64,000 nucleotides of DNA from Epibacterium sp. Ofav1-8 (GCF_022348185.1 NZ_JAKRFD010000003.1:124001-188000); one strand, 5' to 3'; counted from the stretch's first letter, positions 25,337-34,023 are shown. The notes: generated from the letters alone by a model not told the origin. Translations and numbers: made by a program.

Positions 25337-27277
25337 ATGCGCCTGATTTTTCGTATCCTCTCTGCATTTCTGCTGACCATTGCCGTGGCGCTTGTGCTGC
25401 TGACCTTTCTGCCCGGGCAGAAGCTGGCCGAGCTGGCCGGACAGCAGATCGAGAAACAGACCGGGCGGCAGGTGGTTTTTGGCGGCGATGTGCGGTTTTC
25501 CTTCTGGCCGACGCTGGGCATCCAGGCGGACAACGTGGCCTTTGCCAATGCCGACTGGGCGGGGCCGGAGCCGATGCTGACGGCCGGTCGGCTAACCATC
25601 GGGGTGGATGCGGCGCGGCTGATCCGGGGCGATGTGCGGGTCACCGAGCTGACCGCGATCGTGCCGCATCTGAACCTGGAGACCCGGGCGGATGGCACCG
25701 GAAACTGGGTCTTTGAACCCGCTGAAGGGGCGGCGGGCGGCGCCGCGGCCGAGGGGGCGGGCGATGCGCAGGCCTCCTTTGCCATCGAGGCGATCTCGCT
25801 CAGCGGGGCCTCGCTGCGCTATGCGCCCTACGGCCAGGAGCCGGTGGAGATGGACCAGCTGGACCTCAACCTGCTGTGGCCGGAGCCCACCGGCACCGCG
25901 ACTGTGGATCTGACCCTGCGTCCGGCGGGATCGCCGCTGCGGGTGCAGGGCGAGGTGGGCCAGTTTGCCCGTTTTCTTGGCGGCGAGGTGGCGTCGGTCG
26001 GGCTGACGATGACGGCGGCGGCGAGCAAGCTGCGGCTGGACGGGCGGGCGGATCTGACCGGGGCCTTTGACGGCCGCGTGACCGGCGCCAGCGAGGACAC
26101 CCGCGCCCTGATGACGGCGCTGGGCCAAGCGCCGGTGGAGATCCCGCGGGGCCTCGGTCAGGCGGTTCAGGTGGCGGCGGACACCACCTATACGCCGGAT
26201 GGCAAACTGGCCCTGCGCGACCTCAGCCTGACGCTGGATCACAACACCCTCGGCGGCGAGGCGGATCTGACGCTTGGCAGTGCGCCGATGCGGGTGACGG
26301 CGGCGTTGCGGGCGGATGTGCTGGATCTGAGCGCGCTGGATGCGCCGCAACCGGGGGCTGCCGGGGGCGGCGCTGCGGGGGCGGGTGCGCAGGGCTGGTC
26401 GAGCGATCCCATTGATGCCTCGGCGCTGGGGCTGCTGGACGGGCAGATCGGCCTTGATGTGCAGGGGCTGAAGACCACCGCGCTGACGCTGGGGCCAAGC
26501 CGGCTGAACCTGGTCATCGACCGATCGCGGGCGGTGTTGTCCCTGCTGCCGGTCCAGGCCTTTGGCGGTAGTCTTCAGGGCGAGCTGATCGCCAACAATC
26601 GCAACGGGTTGTCGGTGGCCGGGCGGCTGAGCTTTGCCGATGTGAAGATGCAGGAGGCGCTGGGGCAGCTGGCGGGCTATGACAAGCTGACGGGCGAGGC
26701 GCTGGGTTCGCTGGAGTTTCTCGGTGTCGGCAACTCCATGGATCAGATCATGCGGTCGCTTGATGGCAAGGGGACGCTGGAGATCGGCAAGGGGTTCTTT
26801 ACCGGGTTTGACCTGCAGTCGATCATGGATCCCGACGGCGGCAATGGCGGCACCACGGTGTTCGACGGTCTGACCGCGAGTTTCAATATCGCCGATGGCA
26901 CGCTGACCAATCAGGATTTCCTGGCCACGCTGGAGGCGCTGAAGGCCGAGGGGGAGGGGCGCGTCGGGATCGGGGCGCAGGATCTGGACTATACCTTTAC
27001 CCCGACCGCCTTTGCCAGTGAGACCTCCGCCGGGGTGTCGGTGCCGGTGCGCATATCCGGGTCCTGGTTCGATCCGAAGATCAAGCCGGACCTGAGCAAG
27101 CTGGTGGAGCCGCAGCTGGAAGACGCCGAGGAGAAGGCGAAACAGGCGGTGAAGGACAAGCTGAGCGAGGAGCTGGGGGTGCCGGTGGAGACCGAAGAGG
27201 ACCTGAATGACGCGCTGAAACGCCGGGTCGAGGAAGAGGCACGGGAGCAGTTGCTGAAATTCCTCGGCGGCAACTGA
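25337..27277 (+). CDS. AsmA-family protein
   Basis: Inner-membrane-anchored periplasmic protein of 646 residues. One N-terminal helix (ILSAFLLTIAVALVLLTFLP) is followed by the AsmA N-terminal chorein-like domain (GRQVVFGGDVRFSFWPTLGI, VAFANADWAG), a middle region with an Ala/Gly-rich insert (GAAGGGAAGAGAQ), and the AsmA C-terminal domain (ADVKMQEALGQLAGYDKLTG, GNSMDQIMRSLDGKGTLEIG). The end is a charged helix. The family is implicated in phospholipid movement to and assembly of the outer membrane. It stands alone; a repeat and a terminator-like hairpin follow. Confidence 0.9.
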   Translation: MRLIFRILSAFLLTIAVALVLLTFLPGQKLAELAGQQIEKQTGRQVVFGGDVRFSFWPTLGIQADNVAFANADWAGPEPMLTAGRLTIGVDAARLIRGDVRVTELTAIVPHLNLETRADGTGNWVFEPAEGAAGGAAAEGAGDAQASFAIEAISLSGASLRYAPYGQEPVEMDQLDLNLLWPEPTGTATVDLTLRPAGSPLRVQGEVGQFARFLGGEVASVGLTMTAAASKLRLDGRADLTGAFDGRVTGASEDTRALMTALGQAPVEIPRGLGQAVQVAADTTYTPDGKLALRDLSLTLDHNTLGGEADLTLGSAPMRVTAALRADVLDLSALDAPQPGAAGGGAAGAGAQGWSSDPIDASALGLLDGQIGLDVQGLKTTALTLGPSRLNLVIDRSRAVLSLLPVQAFGGSLQGELIANNRNGLSVAGRLSFADVKMQEALGQLAGYDKLTGEALGSLEFLGVGNSMDQIMRSLDGKGTLEIGKGFFTGFDLQSIMDPDGGNGGTTVFDGLTASFNIADGTLTNQDFLATLEALKAEGEGRVGIGAQDLDYTFTPTAFASETSAGVSVPVRISGSWFDPKIKPDLSKLVEPQLEDAEEKAKQAVKDKLSEELGVPVETEEDLNDALKRRVEEEAREQLLKFLGGN

Positions 27278-27285
27278 GGCCGCGT

Positions 27286-27336
27286 TCCGGACCGGGGCGC
27301 TGCCCCGGACCCCGGGATATTTGTCAAGAAGATGAA
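27286..27336 (-). repeat. Short dispersed repeat, family 2, copy 1
   Basis: On the minus strand this reads CTTCATCTT-(5)-CAAATATCCCGGGGT-CCGGGG and ends in a CCGGGG / CCCCGG hairpin. The same pattern occurs on the plus strand at 43,452-43,500 after argD. Both copies lie directly after a gene end. Confidence 0.6.
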
Positions 27337-27343
27337 GGTGAAG

Positions 27344-27371
27344 AGCCGCGCCTCCTGTCCGGGGCGCGGCT
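27344..27371 (+). terminator. Probable asmA terminator
   Basis: A 9-bp stem AGCCGCGCC / GGCGCGGCT with a T-containing tail (GTTCTCTGT), between the convergent asmA and phosphomannomutase genes. Confidence 0.5.
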
Positions 27372-27391
27372 GTTCTCTGTGGGGGCGCCGG

Positions 27392-28888
27392 TCAGATGGT
27401 CTGGTCGTAGTCGCCGACGGCGGGTTCGGTGCGGATCACGGCGTCGATGTCGGCGAAGATGGCGCGCATCTCGGCCTCGCTGTCGGAGCTTTCGCAGACC
27501 ACCACCAGGTTCGGCGTGTTCGAAGACGCGCGCACCAGCCCCCAGGAGCCATTGTCGAGGATGACGCGGGCGCCGTTGACGGTGACCACCTCCTTGATGG
27601 CGCGGCCGGCAAAGGTGTCACCCGCCTCGTGTTTGGCGACGAGTTTCTGCACCAGCCGGTCGAGGATGTCGTATTTCTCGGTATCGGCGGCATAGGGCGA
27701 CATGGTGGGGGTGGACCAGGTTTTCGGCAGCGCCTTGCGCAGGTCGGACATCTGCATGTCCGGGTTGCGGTCCATCAGCTTGCAGATTTCCACCGCGACG
27801 CGCATGCCGTCGTCATAGCCACGGCCCACCGGCTCTGCCATGAAGTAGTGGCCGGATTTCTCGAACCCCGCCAGCGCGCCGAGTTCGTGCACGCGGCGTT
27901 TCATGTGGCTGTGGCCGGTCTTCCAGTAGTCGGCGGTAACGCCATTGGCCTGGAGTTCCGGGTCGGAGGCAAAGAGGCCGGTGGATTTCACATCCGCGAC
28001 GAAGGTGGCGTTCGGGTGCAGTTTCGACAGGTCGCGCGCCATGATGACGCCCACCTTGTCGGCAAAGATCTCCTCGCCCTCGTCATCGACCACGCCGCAG
28101 CGGTCGCCGTCGCCGTCAAACCCCAGCGCGAAATCCGCGCCCGAGGCGCGCACGCTGTCGGCCATGTCGTGCAGCATTTCCATCGCTTCGGGATTGGGGT
28201 TGTAGTGCGGGAAGGTGTAGTCGAGGGAATTGTGGCTCTCGACCACCTCGACGCCGATGCGTTTGAACAGGGCCGGTGCAAAGGCGGCGGCGGTGCCATT
28301 GCCGGTGGCGCAGACGACCTTGAGCTTGCGGGACATTTTGAAGTCGCCGACGAGGTCGTCCATATAGGCGTCCCAGACACCATCGACGAACTCATAGGCG
28401 CCGCCGGGGCGCGGCTCGCCCTTGCCGTTGAGCACGATGTCCTTCAGCTCTGCCATTTCGTCCGGGCCGTGGGTCAGCGGCATGTTGAAGCCCATCTTGA
28501 CCCCGGTCCAGCCGTTGGGGTTGTGCGAGGCGGTGACCATGGCCACCGCGCAGCCGCCGAGGTGGAAGGACGAGAAATAGGCCATCGGCGTGATGCAGGG
28601 GCCGATGTCTTTGACTGTGATGCCGGCCTGCATGAGGCCGAGGATCAGGGCGTTCTTGATGGTCAGCGAATAGTCGCGGTAGTCGTTTCCGACGGCGATC
28701 ACCGGGTCGATGCCATTGCGGATCATCTGGGTGCCAAGGCCGAGGCCAAGCGCGGTCATGCCGGGCAGGTTGATCTCGTTGGGGTATTTCCAGCGCGCGT
28801 CATATTCGCGAAAGCCGGTGGGCGTGATCATCGGATCGCGCAGGAATTCCCAGGTGTTTGGCGTCACATCGGGCAGCGGTTTGGTCAT
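27392..28888 (-). CDS. Phosphomannomutase/phosphoglucomutase
   Basis: Alpha-D-phosphohexomutase of 498 residues interconverting hexose 1- and 6-phosphates. The phosphoserine loop is TASHNPNGW (Ser121), the metal loop DGDGDRCG (258-263) and the sugar-binding loop EKSGHYF. It lies 22 bases after kdsA in a minus-strand operon kpsT-kpsE-kdsA-this gene, so it probably supplies mannose- or glucose-1-phosphate for capsule or LPS nucleotide sugars. The ATG at 28888 gives MTKPLPDVTPNTWEF; an upstream in-frame start would overlap kdsA and is not conserved. It resembles AlgC, but the exact specificity is not readable. Confidence 0.92.
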   Translation of the reverse strand: MTKPLPDVTPNTWEFLRDPMITPTGFREYDARWKYPNEINLPGMTALGLGLGTQMIRNGIDPVIAVGNDYRDYSLTIKNALILGLMQAGITVKDIGPCITPMAYFSSFHLGGCAVAMVTASHNPNGWTGVKMGFNMPLTHGPDEMAELKDIVLNGKGEPRPGGAYEFVDGVWDAYMDDLVGDFKMSRKLKVVCATGNGTAAAFAPALFKRIGVEVVESHNSLDYTFPHYNPNPEAMEMLHDMADSVRASGADFALGFDGDGDRCGVVDDEGEEIFADKVGVIMARDLSKLHPNATFVADVKSTGLFASDPELQANGVTADYWKTGHSHMKRRVHELGALAGFEKSGHYFMAEPVGRGYDDGMRVAVEICKLMDRNPDMQMSDLRKALPKTWSTPTMSPYAADTEKYDILDRLVQKLVAKHEAGDTFAGRAIKEVVTVNGARVILDNGSWGLVRASSNTPNLVVVCESSDSEAEMRAIFADIDAVIRTEPAVGDYDQTI

Positions 28889-28910
28889 CGGAAAACAGGT
28901 CCTTTGGCAA

Positions 28911-29744
28911 TCACATTTGGATCGGGTTGGCTTTGGCAAGCGCATCAAAGCCCATCAAAGTCTCAATCAATTGCGGCATGTCGCGGAGGTAAATCATATT
29001 CGGCCCGTCGGAGGGCGCATTGTCCGGATCCTCGTGGGTTTCGATGAAAACGGCGGCAATGCCCAAGGAAACGGCAGCCCGTGCCATCACCGGGGCGAAT
29101 TCGCGCTGGCCGCCGGTGGAGCCGCCCTGGCCGCCCGGTTGCTGCACCGAATGGGTGGCGTCCATCACCACCGGGTAGCCGGTCTGCGCCATGCGGGGCA
29201 GGCCGCGCATGTCGGCCACCAGGGCGTTGTAGCCAAAGGAGGTGCCGCGCTCGGTCAGGAGGATCTTGTCGTTGCCGGTGCTTGCGACCTTGGACACCAC
29301 ATTGTCCATGTCCCAGGGCGCGAGGAACTGGCCCTTCTTGATGTTCACCGCCTTGCCGGTGTTGCCCGCGGCCAGCAGCATATCGGTCTGGCGGCAGAGG
29401 AAGGCCGGGATCTGCAGGATGTCGACCACGTCGCCGGAGATGCCGCATTGGGCTTCGGTGTGGACATCGGTCAGCACCGGCACGCCAAGGGTGTCACGCA
29501 CATCCGCCAGAACCTGGAGCCCGGCGTCGATGCCGAGACCGCGCTTGCCCGACAGCGAGGTGCGGTTGGCCTTGTCGTAGGAGGCCTTGAAGACATATTG
29601 CGCGCCCACGGCGTCGCAGGCTTCCTTCATCTTGCCGGCGATCATCTGGGCGTGATCGGCGCTTTCCAACTGGCAGGGGCCGGCAATGACGGTCAGCGGA
29701 CAGTCATTGCCAATGGTGAGACCATTGATGTCGATTTTTTTCAT
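28911..29744 (-). CDS. kdsA: 3-deoxy-8-phosphooctulonate synthase
   Basis: Condenses phosphoenolpyruvate with arabinose 5-phosphate to give Kdo-8-phosphate. The 277-residue TIM-barrel shows the family segments LTVIAGPCQLES, FKASYDKANRTS, GVPVLTDVHTEAQ, CRQTDMLLAAGNTGKAVNIKKGQF, ERGTSFGYNALV, VVMDATHSVQQPGG and FIETHEDPDNAPSDGPNM. It lies 4 bases after kpsE. A kdsA copy in a kps operon fits the poly-Kdo linker of exported capsules. Whether it is also the housekeeping copy for lipid A cannot be judged from this window. Confidence 0.96.
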   Translation of the reverse strand: MKKIDINGLTIGNDCPLTVIAGPCQLESADHAQMIAGKMKEACDAVGAQYVFKASYDKANRTSLSGKRGLGIDAGLQVLADVRDTLGVPVLTDVHTEAQCGISGDVVDILQIPAFLCRQTDMLLAAGNTGKAVNIKKGQFLAPWDMDNVVSKVASTGNDKILLTERGTSFGYNALVADMRGLPRMAQTGYPVVMDATHSVQQPGGQGGSTGGQREFAPVMARAAVSLGIAAVFIETHEDPDNAPSDGPNMIYLRDMPQLIETLMGFDALAKANPIQM

Positions 29745-29748
29745 GAGC

Positions 29749-31551
29749 TTACGAAGAGACCTGTTCCCGGAGAATGGATGCCGTCAGGGCACACATCAGG
29801 TAGATACCGGAAAAGATCAGGAAAGCCAAAATCGTATTCTCGAATTTTCGCGGGTAGGAGGGCGTGTCGGCGGGAACCGGCTCGACCGCGGTGGTGAGGT
29901 AGCGCACCTGGCGGTTGGCCTCCATCCGGGTCTGTTCCACCTGTTGCAGCGCCGATTGCAGCATCATGTCGCGGGTGGCGAGGTCGGCCTGGGCCATCTG
30001 GATCTTGACGCTGAGCGAGGCCAGGGAGTTTTCCCCCTGGGAGGCATCGGTCATCCGTTCGTTCAGCTCAAAGATCAGTGTTTCCAGCCGCTTGATGTCT
30101 GCGGCGGTGCCTTCGACCTTGGCCTGGTTGGGGCGCAGGTTGTCCTTCAGCGCCGCCAGTTCCAGACGTTTCTGCTGCAGCTGAAGCTCGAAGGTGTTGA
30201 TCTGGGAGCGCAGCGAGGCAATCACCCCCTCGGGGTCGAGGACGGCGCCCTGTTGTTGCAGGCGGACCAGTTCGGCCTGGGCGTCGCGGCGCTGCTGTTC
30301 GGCCAGTTCCAGCGCGTCTTCGGCATCGCCCACCTGATCGGCGCGTTTTTGTTCGGACAGGTGGTTCACGTTTTCCTGCGCGTAGGAGATCAGGTGGCGC
30401 GAGAACTCGGCCGCAACCTCGGGCTCGGCGGCCGAAACCTCGAGCCGGACGACCCCTTCGGTCGGGTCGTAGCCGATCTTCACGTTGCGCTTGTAGATCT
30501 TGTAGGCGTCATCGTTGCTGGCCCCGGGTTCCAGCCGCTGGATCGGATCGATCCAGTCCTGCGAGAAATGGGCGCGGAAGCCGGCCTCCTCATCGAGGCG
30601 CCGCATGGCGACCTTGGATTGCAGGTAGGCCTGCACGGCGATCGAGTCCTGGCTGGTGGCAAACTGGGTGCCGCTGAGCAACCCGCCGAAGCCGGAGGAG
30701 CCGGTGCTGTCGGCCTTGAGCACCAGGAACTCCGACTTGGAGGAGTACATCGGCGTGGCGATGGTATAGAAATAGATCCCCGCCAGCAGGGTCGGCAACA
30801 GCACAAAGGCGCTGAGACGCACGCCGAGCAGGGCCATTTTGCGGCGACGACGGCGCGCGATGTCGCGCTGGATCGACTGGATCTCGCGGTTGCGCCGCTC
30901 TGCCGGGCTGAGGGTTTCGGTGCTCGGTACGGGGCGGTCGCCTGCGGGGACCGTTTGCGGCAGGGTCTGCGGCTTGGCGGTGTCGCCGGGGTCGGTCTTG
31001 GCCGGGACGCCGGATTTCTGCCCCTGGGGGACCACCAGTTCCAGCATGTTGGCCCGTTTGAAGGGATCGATGCCGCGCAGGCGCAAGAGGCGCACCGCGT
31101 CGTAGTCCGAGGTGGCGGGCAGGTCGTGTTTCTGGGCCACGCGGCGTGCGAGGCGCAGCTGTCGGCCGGTCAGCCCTTCCTGCTTGATGGCGTCAATATC
31201 GGTGCTCGCGGCGGTTTCCGCGGCAGAGGACAGCTGACCGCTGCGGGGCGTGGCCGCCGGATCAGCGGCGTTGGTCCCCGCGGCGGAGCGGGCCCCAGCG
31301 TCCGGGCCGGTGGCGGAGGCAGAGGTGGCACCGGACTGCGGCGCCGGTTCGGCCTGGTCCCGTGCTGCGGCGTTGCCCGCCCGCGGCGCGGCCTGATCGG
31401 CCTGAGCAGAGCCAGCCTGAGCAAATTCCGCCCGGTCGGGTCCCGGCACGGGGCGTGCCGTGGCGGCGTCCGGGCGCGCGTCGCCTTGCTCTGCCGCGGC
31501 CGTGGCGCTGCGGCGGATGCGGAATTTCTTAGCCTTGGGTTTCGTAGTCAT
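29749..31551 (-). CDS. kpsE: Capsule polysaccharide export inner-membrane protein (KpsE/CtrB type)
   Basis: Periplasmic adaptor of ABC-dependent capsule export, 600 residues against about 380 for E. coli KpsE. The extra part is a cytoplasmic N terminus: basic (KPKAKKFRIRR), then about 100 residues rich in Ala/Pro/Asp, then an ordered patch LTGRQLRLARRVAQKHDL...RLRGIDPF (127-164). A membrane helix (241-263) leads to the periplasmic part (MYSSKSEFLVLKADS), a long coiled coil (about 390-540) and a second helix (FLIFSGIYLMCALTASIL) at the end. It overlaps kpsT by 23 bp and is followed at 4 bp by kdsA. Confidence 0.88.
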   Translation of the reverse strand: MTTKPKAKKFRIRRSATAAAEQGDARPDAATARPVPGPDRAEFAQAGSAQADQAAPRAGNAAARDQAEPAPQSGATSASATGPDAGARSAAGTNAADPAATPRSGQLSSAAETAASTDIDAIKQEGLTGRQLRLARRVAQKHDLPATSDYDAVRLLRLRGIDPFKRANMLELVVPQGQKSGVPAKTDPGDTAKPQTLPQTVPAGDRPVPSTETLSPAERRNREIQSIQRDIARRRRRKMALLGVRLSAFVLLPTLLAGIYFYTIATPMYSSKSEFLVLKADSTGSSGFGGLLSGTQFATSQDSIAVQAYLQSKVAMRRLDEEAGFRAHFSQDWIDPIQRLEPGASNDDAYKIYKRNVKIGYDPTEGVVRLEVSAAEPEVAAEFSRHLISYAQENVNHLSEQKRADQVGDAEDALELAEQQRRDAQAELVRLQQQGAVLDPEGVIASLRSQINTFELQLQQKRLELAALKDNLRPNQAKVEGTAADIKRLETLIFELNERMTDASQGENSLASLSVKIQMAQADLATRDMMLQSALQQVEQTRMEANRQVRYLTTAVEPVPADTPSYPRKFENTILAFLIFSGIYLMCALTASILREQVSS

Positions 31552-32188
31552 AGAGCTGTTTCGCTTCTTCCAAGGTTTCAAACATATGGAGCTGCCCGTT
31601 CATCAGCACCGCCGCCGAATTGGCGAATTTCTCCAGGGTGCGGGGCTGGTGCGACACGATCACGATGGTCGTGGTTTGCAGGCGTTCCTGGAGAATCGCA
31701 CCGGCCTTGCGGTTGAATTCCACGTCGGTGGAACTGGGCATGCCCTCGTCAATCAGATAGATGTCAAAATCCAGCGCCAGCATCAATGCAAAGGAAAACC
31801 GCGACTTCATGCCGGCAGAATAGGTTCCCAGCGGCTGGTCGAAGTATTCGTTCAGCCCGCAGAGCCAGCGGCAGTAGCTTTCCACGTAATCCGGGTCGAG
31901 CCCGTAGAGACGGGCGATATAGCGGCTGTTTTCCATGCCGGACAGGCGACCGATGACGCCGCCCATAAAACCGAGCGGAAAGGAGATCTTGCAGCCGCGA
32001 TAAATCTCCCCTTCGTCGGGTTTTTCCAGCCCGGCCATCATGTTGATCAGGGTGGTCTTGCCGGTGCCATTGGGCGCGAGGATGCCAAGCGAGGTCCCCA
32101 GGTTCACCTCAAAGGAGACCCGATCCAGGATCACCTTGCGCTGGGTCCCGGTCCAGAAGGATTTGCTGACGTTCACGAATTCCAACAT
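31529..32188 (-). CDS. kpsT: Capsule export ABC transporter ATPase (KpsT type)
   Basis: ATPase of 219 residues energising polysaccharide export. Walker A reads APNGTGKTT (38-46); the first position is Ala38 instead of the usual Gly. The signature is YSAGM (123-127), as in KpsT-type proteins (YSSGM). Walker B is IYLIDE (143-148), and the switch His is His180 (VSHQ). It is the first gene of the capsule operon. No KpsM permease gene is adjacent; upstream is a 430-bp non-coding stretch with 16-bp tandem repeats. No strong ribosome binding site precedes the ATG. Confidence 0.9.
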   Translation of the reverse strand: MLEFVNVSKSFWTGTQRKVILDRVSFEVNLGTSLGILAPNGTGKTTLINMMAGLEKPDEGEIYRGCKISFPLGFMGGVIGRLSGMENSRYIARLYGLDPDYVESYCRWLCGLNEYFDQPLGTYSAGMKSRFSFALMLALDFDIYLIDEGMPSSTDVEFNRKAGAILQERLQTTTIVIVSHQPRTLEKFANSAAVLMNGQLHMFETLEEAKQLYDYETQG

Positions 32189-32620
32189 TGCCCGATCGGT
32201 CTGTCGCCTCTTGCCTCATGTTCCCGGAGGCATCGGCTGCGGGCCGTGCGCTCCTTGCTTGTTCTTATCATGCGGCACCGGATTTTTGAATCCGGATGCG
32301 CCGCATCCCGTCACCCTTGGGTGGCGGGCCGGTTTCGGCCGCGCCGTGCCATCGCGCCATGCTCGGCGCCTGCCGTGCTCCGCGCCTGCCTTGCTCCGTG
32401 TCTGCCGTGCGCACCGCCTGCCGGCGTCGTTGCCTTGATGCATGCGCATGTTGGACCAGCTGCCTGCTTAGCGAGCCCTAGCACAGGATCGTTAACGGTT
32501 TACGCGTTGATTTGGGCGCAAATATGTCGAATTTGAGCAAACCTGTGCAACTGTGCCGCAGGGCCCGGGCGGCCCGGAGGCGGGGCGGGGGCCGCAGCAG
32601 CAGAGTTGGGATGAGCCATC
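32189..32620. other. Intergenic region upstream of the capsule operon
   Basis: Divergent 432-bp gap between kpsT (minus) and the UDG-family gene (plus). It holds an imperfect hairpin around CCGGAT-TTTTGA-ATCCGG (32,279-32,296) and the 16-bp tandem repeats listed separately. No gene is visible. It must contain the promoters of both operons, but I could not pick -35/-10 boxes with confidence. Confidence 0.6.
32364..32427. repeat. Four imperfect 16-bp tandem repeats upstream of kpsT
   Basis: Four consecutive 16-base units share the core CGCCTGCCGTGCT: CGGCGCCTGCCGTGCT, CCGCGCCTGCCTTGCT, CCGTGTCTGCCGTGCG and CACCGCCTGCCGGCGT. They lie 176-239 bases upstream of the kpsT start. Such arrays can arise by slippage or be clustered regulator sites. 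Confidence 0.7.
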
Positions 32621-33220
32621 ATGACTGAGATCTTAACGTTAAAACAACGCATTGCTGCATGTCGCATTTGTGCGGACCGGTTTGCTGCCACGGCAACCGC
32701 GCATGCGCCGCGGCCGGTGGTCTGGTTCGATCCCGGCGCGCGTATCCTGATTGCCGGACAGGCGCCGGGGCTTCGCGTGCATGAAAGTGGTAAACCCTTT
32801 ACGGATGCGTCGGGGGATCGTCTGCGGGATTGGCTCGGGCTGGACGCCGAGCAGTTCTACGACCAGCGTCGGGTGGCGATCGTGCCGATGGCCTTTTGTT
32901 TTCCGGGCTATGACGCCGGGGGGTCCGATCTGCCGCCGCCGCGGATCTGCGGCGCGACCTGGCACGGTCAGGTGATGGCGGAGCTGGAGGAGATCCGCCT
33001 GCGCATCATCGTGGGCGGGCATGCTCACCGCTATCACCTCGGCACCCGCAAGGGCGTGACGGAGGTTGTTCAGGCCTGGCGCGACCTGCCCGAGGGGGTC
33101 TTTGCCTTGCCTCATCCGTCGTGGCGCAATACGGCTTGGCTGAATCGAAACCCCTGGTTCGAGGCGGAACTGCTGCCGGTTCTGCGCGCCCGGGTGAAGG
33201 AGCAGATGCAAGATGACTGA
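32621..33220 (+). CDS. Uracil-DNA glycosylase-family protein
   Basis: UDG-superfamily protein of 199 residues. The N-terminal CRICADRF segment has two cysteines, where family 4 enzymes bind an Fe-S cluster, but only these two are near. The active-site region is ILIAGQAPGLRVHESGKPF (equivalent to GEAPG-x-x-E-x-x-x-G-x-P-F), and the late motif is LPHPSWRNTAWLNRNPWF, in place of HPSPA. These substitutions place it in a divergent uncharacterised branch, so glycosylase activity is not certain. Its stop overlaps the SseB-like gene start by 8 bp, indicating an operon. Confidence 0.8.
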   Translation: MTEILTLKQRIAACRICADRFAATATAHAPRPVVWFDPGARILIAGQAPGLRVHESGKPFTDASGDRLRDWLGLDAEQFYDQRRVAIVPMAFCFPGYDAGGSDLPPPRICGATWHGQVMAELEEIRLRIIVGGHAHRYHLGTRKGVTEVVQAWRDLPEGVFALPHPSWRNTAWLNRNPWFEAELLPVLRARVKEQMQDD

Positions 33221-34004
33221 GATGACCCCGCTGGATCTGGCCCATGCGGCGATGGAGGCCGCGCCCGAAGACGACGCGGCGCGGTTGCGGTTCTTTGAGC
33301 GGCTGGCCGATTGCGAGCTGTTCATCCTGCTGGACAAGGAACCCGAAGGGGATCGCATCAGCCCGGAGATCTTTGACACCGGCGAGGGGCGTTTTGTGCT
33401 GGTGTTCGACCGCGAGGAGCGTCTGGCGCAGTTCGCCGATCGGATCGTGCCCTATGCGGCGCTGTCGGGACGGGTGATCGCCGCGATGCTGGCGGGGCAG
33501 GGGATTGGTCTTGGGGTCAATCTTGAGGTCGCGCCCTCGTCGATATTGATCCCGGATGCGGCGATGGGGTGGCTGGCGGAGACCCTGTCGCATGCCCCGG
33601 GCGAGGTGGAGGCGGCGATATCCGAAGTGCGCCCGCCGCAGGGCTTGCCGGAGGTGCTGTTGACGGCGCTGGATGCCAAGCTGGCCACCTCGGGCGGGCT
33701 GGCCAAGATGGCCTATCTGGCGGCGGTGACCTACGAGGGCGGCGGCAACGGCCATTTGCTGGCGTTCGTCGGGGCCCGCCCCGGGTCCGAGGGTGCGCTG
33801 GCCAAGGCTGTGGGGGAGGCGTTGACGTTCTCCGGCATCGAGGCCGGAGCACTGGACGTCGGGTTCTTTGCCGCCCGCGACGAGATCTCCGCACGCCTGT
33901 CGCGGGTCGGGTTGCGGTTCGACCTGCCGGAGCCCGCATCCGCGCCAACACATGCCCCACAGATGCCGGGCGCGGATCCGGCCAAGCCCCCGCGCTTGAA
34001 ATAA
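33213..34004 (+). CDS. SseB-family protein
   Basis: Soluble protein of 263 residues. The N-terminal domain fits SseB_N: LDLAHAAMEAAPEDDAARLRFFERLADCELFILL, then RFVLVFDREERLAQFA and GVNLEVAPSSILIP. The C-terminal domain (about 135-240) includes LLTALDAKLATSGGLAKMAYLAAVTY and GALDVGFF, like the SseB C-terminal domain. The end is Pro-rich and disordered. It overlaps the UDG-family gene by 8 bp. SseB-type proteins are of uncertain function outside sulfur-transfer annotations. Confidence 0.8.
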   Translation: MTEMTPLDLAHAAMEAAPEDDAARLRFFERLADCELFILLDKEPEGDRISPEIFDTGEGRFVLVFDREERLAQFADRIVPYAALSGRVIAAMLAGQGIGLGVNLEVAPSSILIPDAAMGWLAETLSHAPGEVEAAISEVRPPQGLPEVLLTALDAKLATSGGLAKMAYLAAVTYEGGGNGHLLAFVGARPGSEGALAKAVGEALTFSGIEAGALDVGFFAARDEISARLSRVGLRFDLPEPASAPTHAPQMPGADPAKPPRLK

Positions 34005-34023
34005 CCATGGAGCGTTGACAGCG

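Noticed and set aside
29686-31716. 676-codon open frame antisense to kpsE
   Set aside because: Overlaps a gene with clear domain structure; translation is His/Gly-rich shadow.
32364-32427. CRISPR-like array
   Set aside because: Units are directly adjacent 16-mers with no unique spacers, and no cas genes are present.
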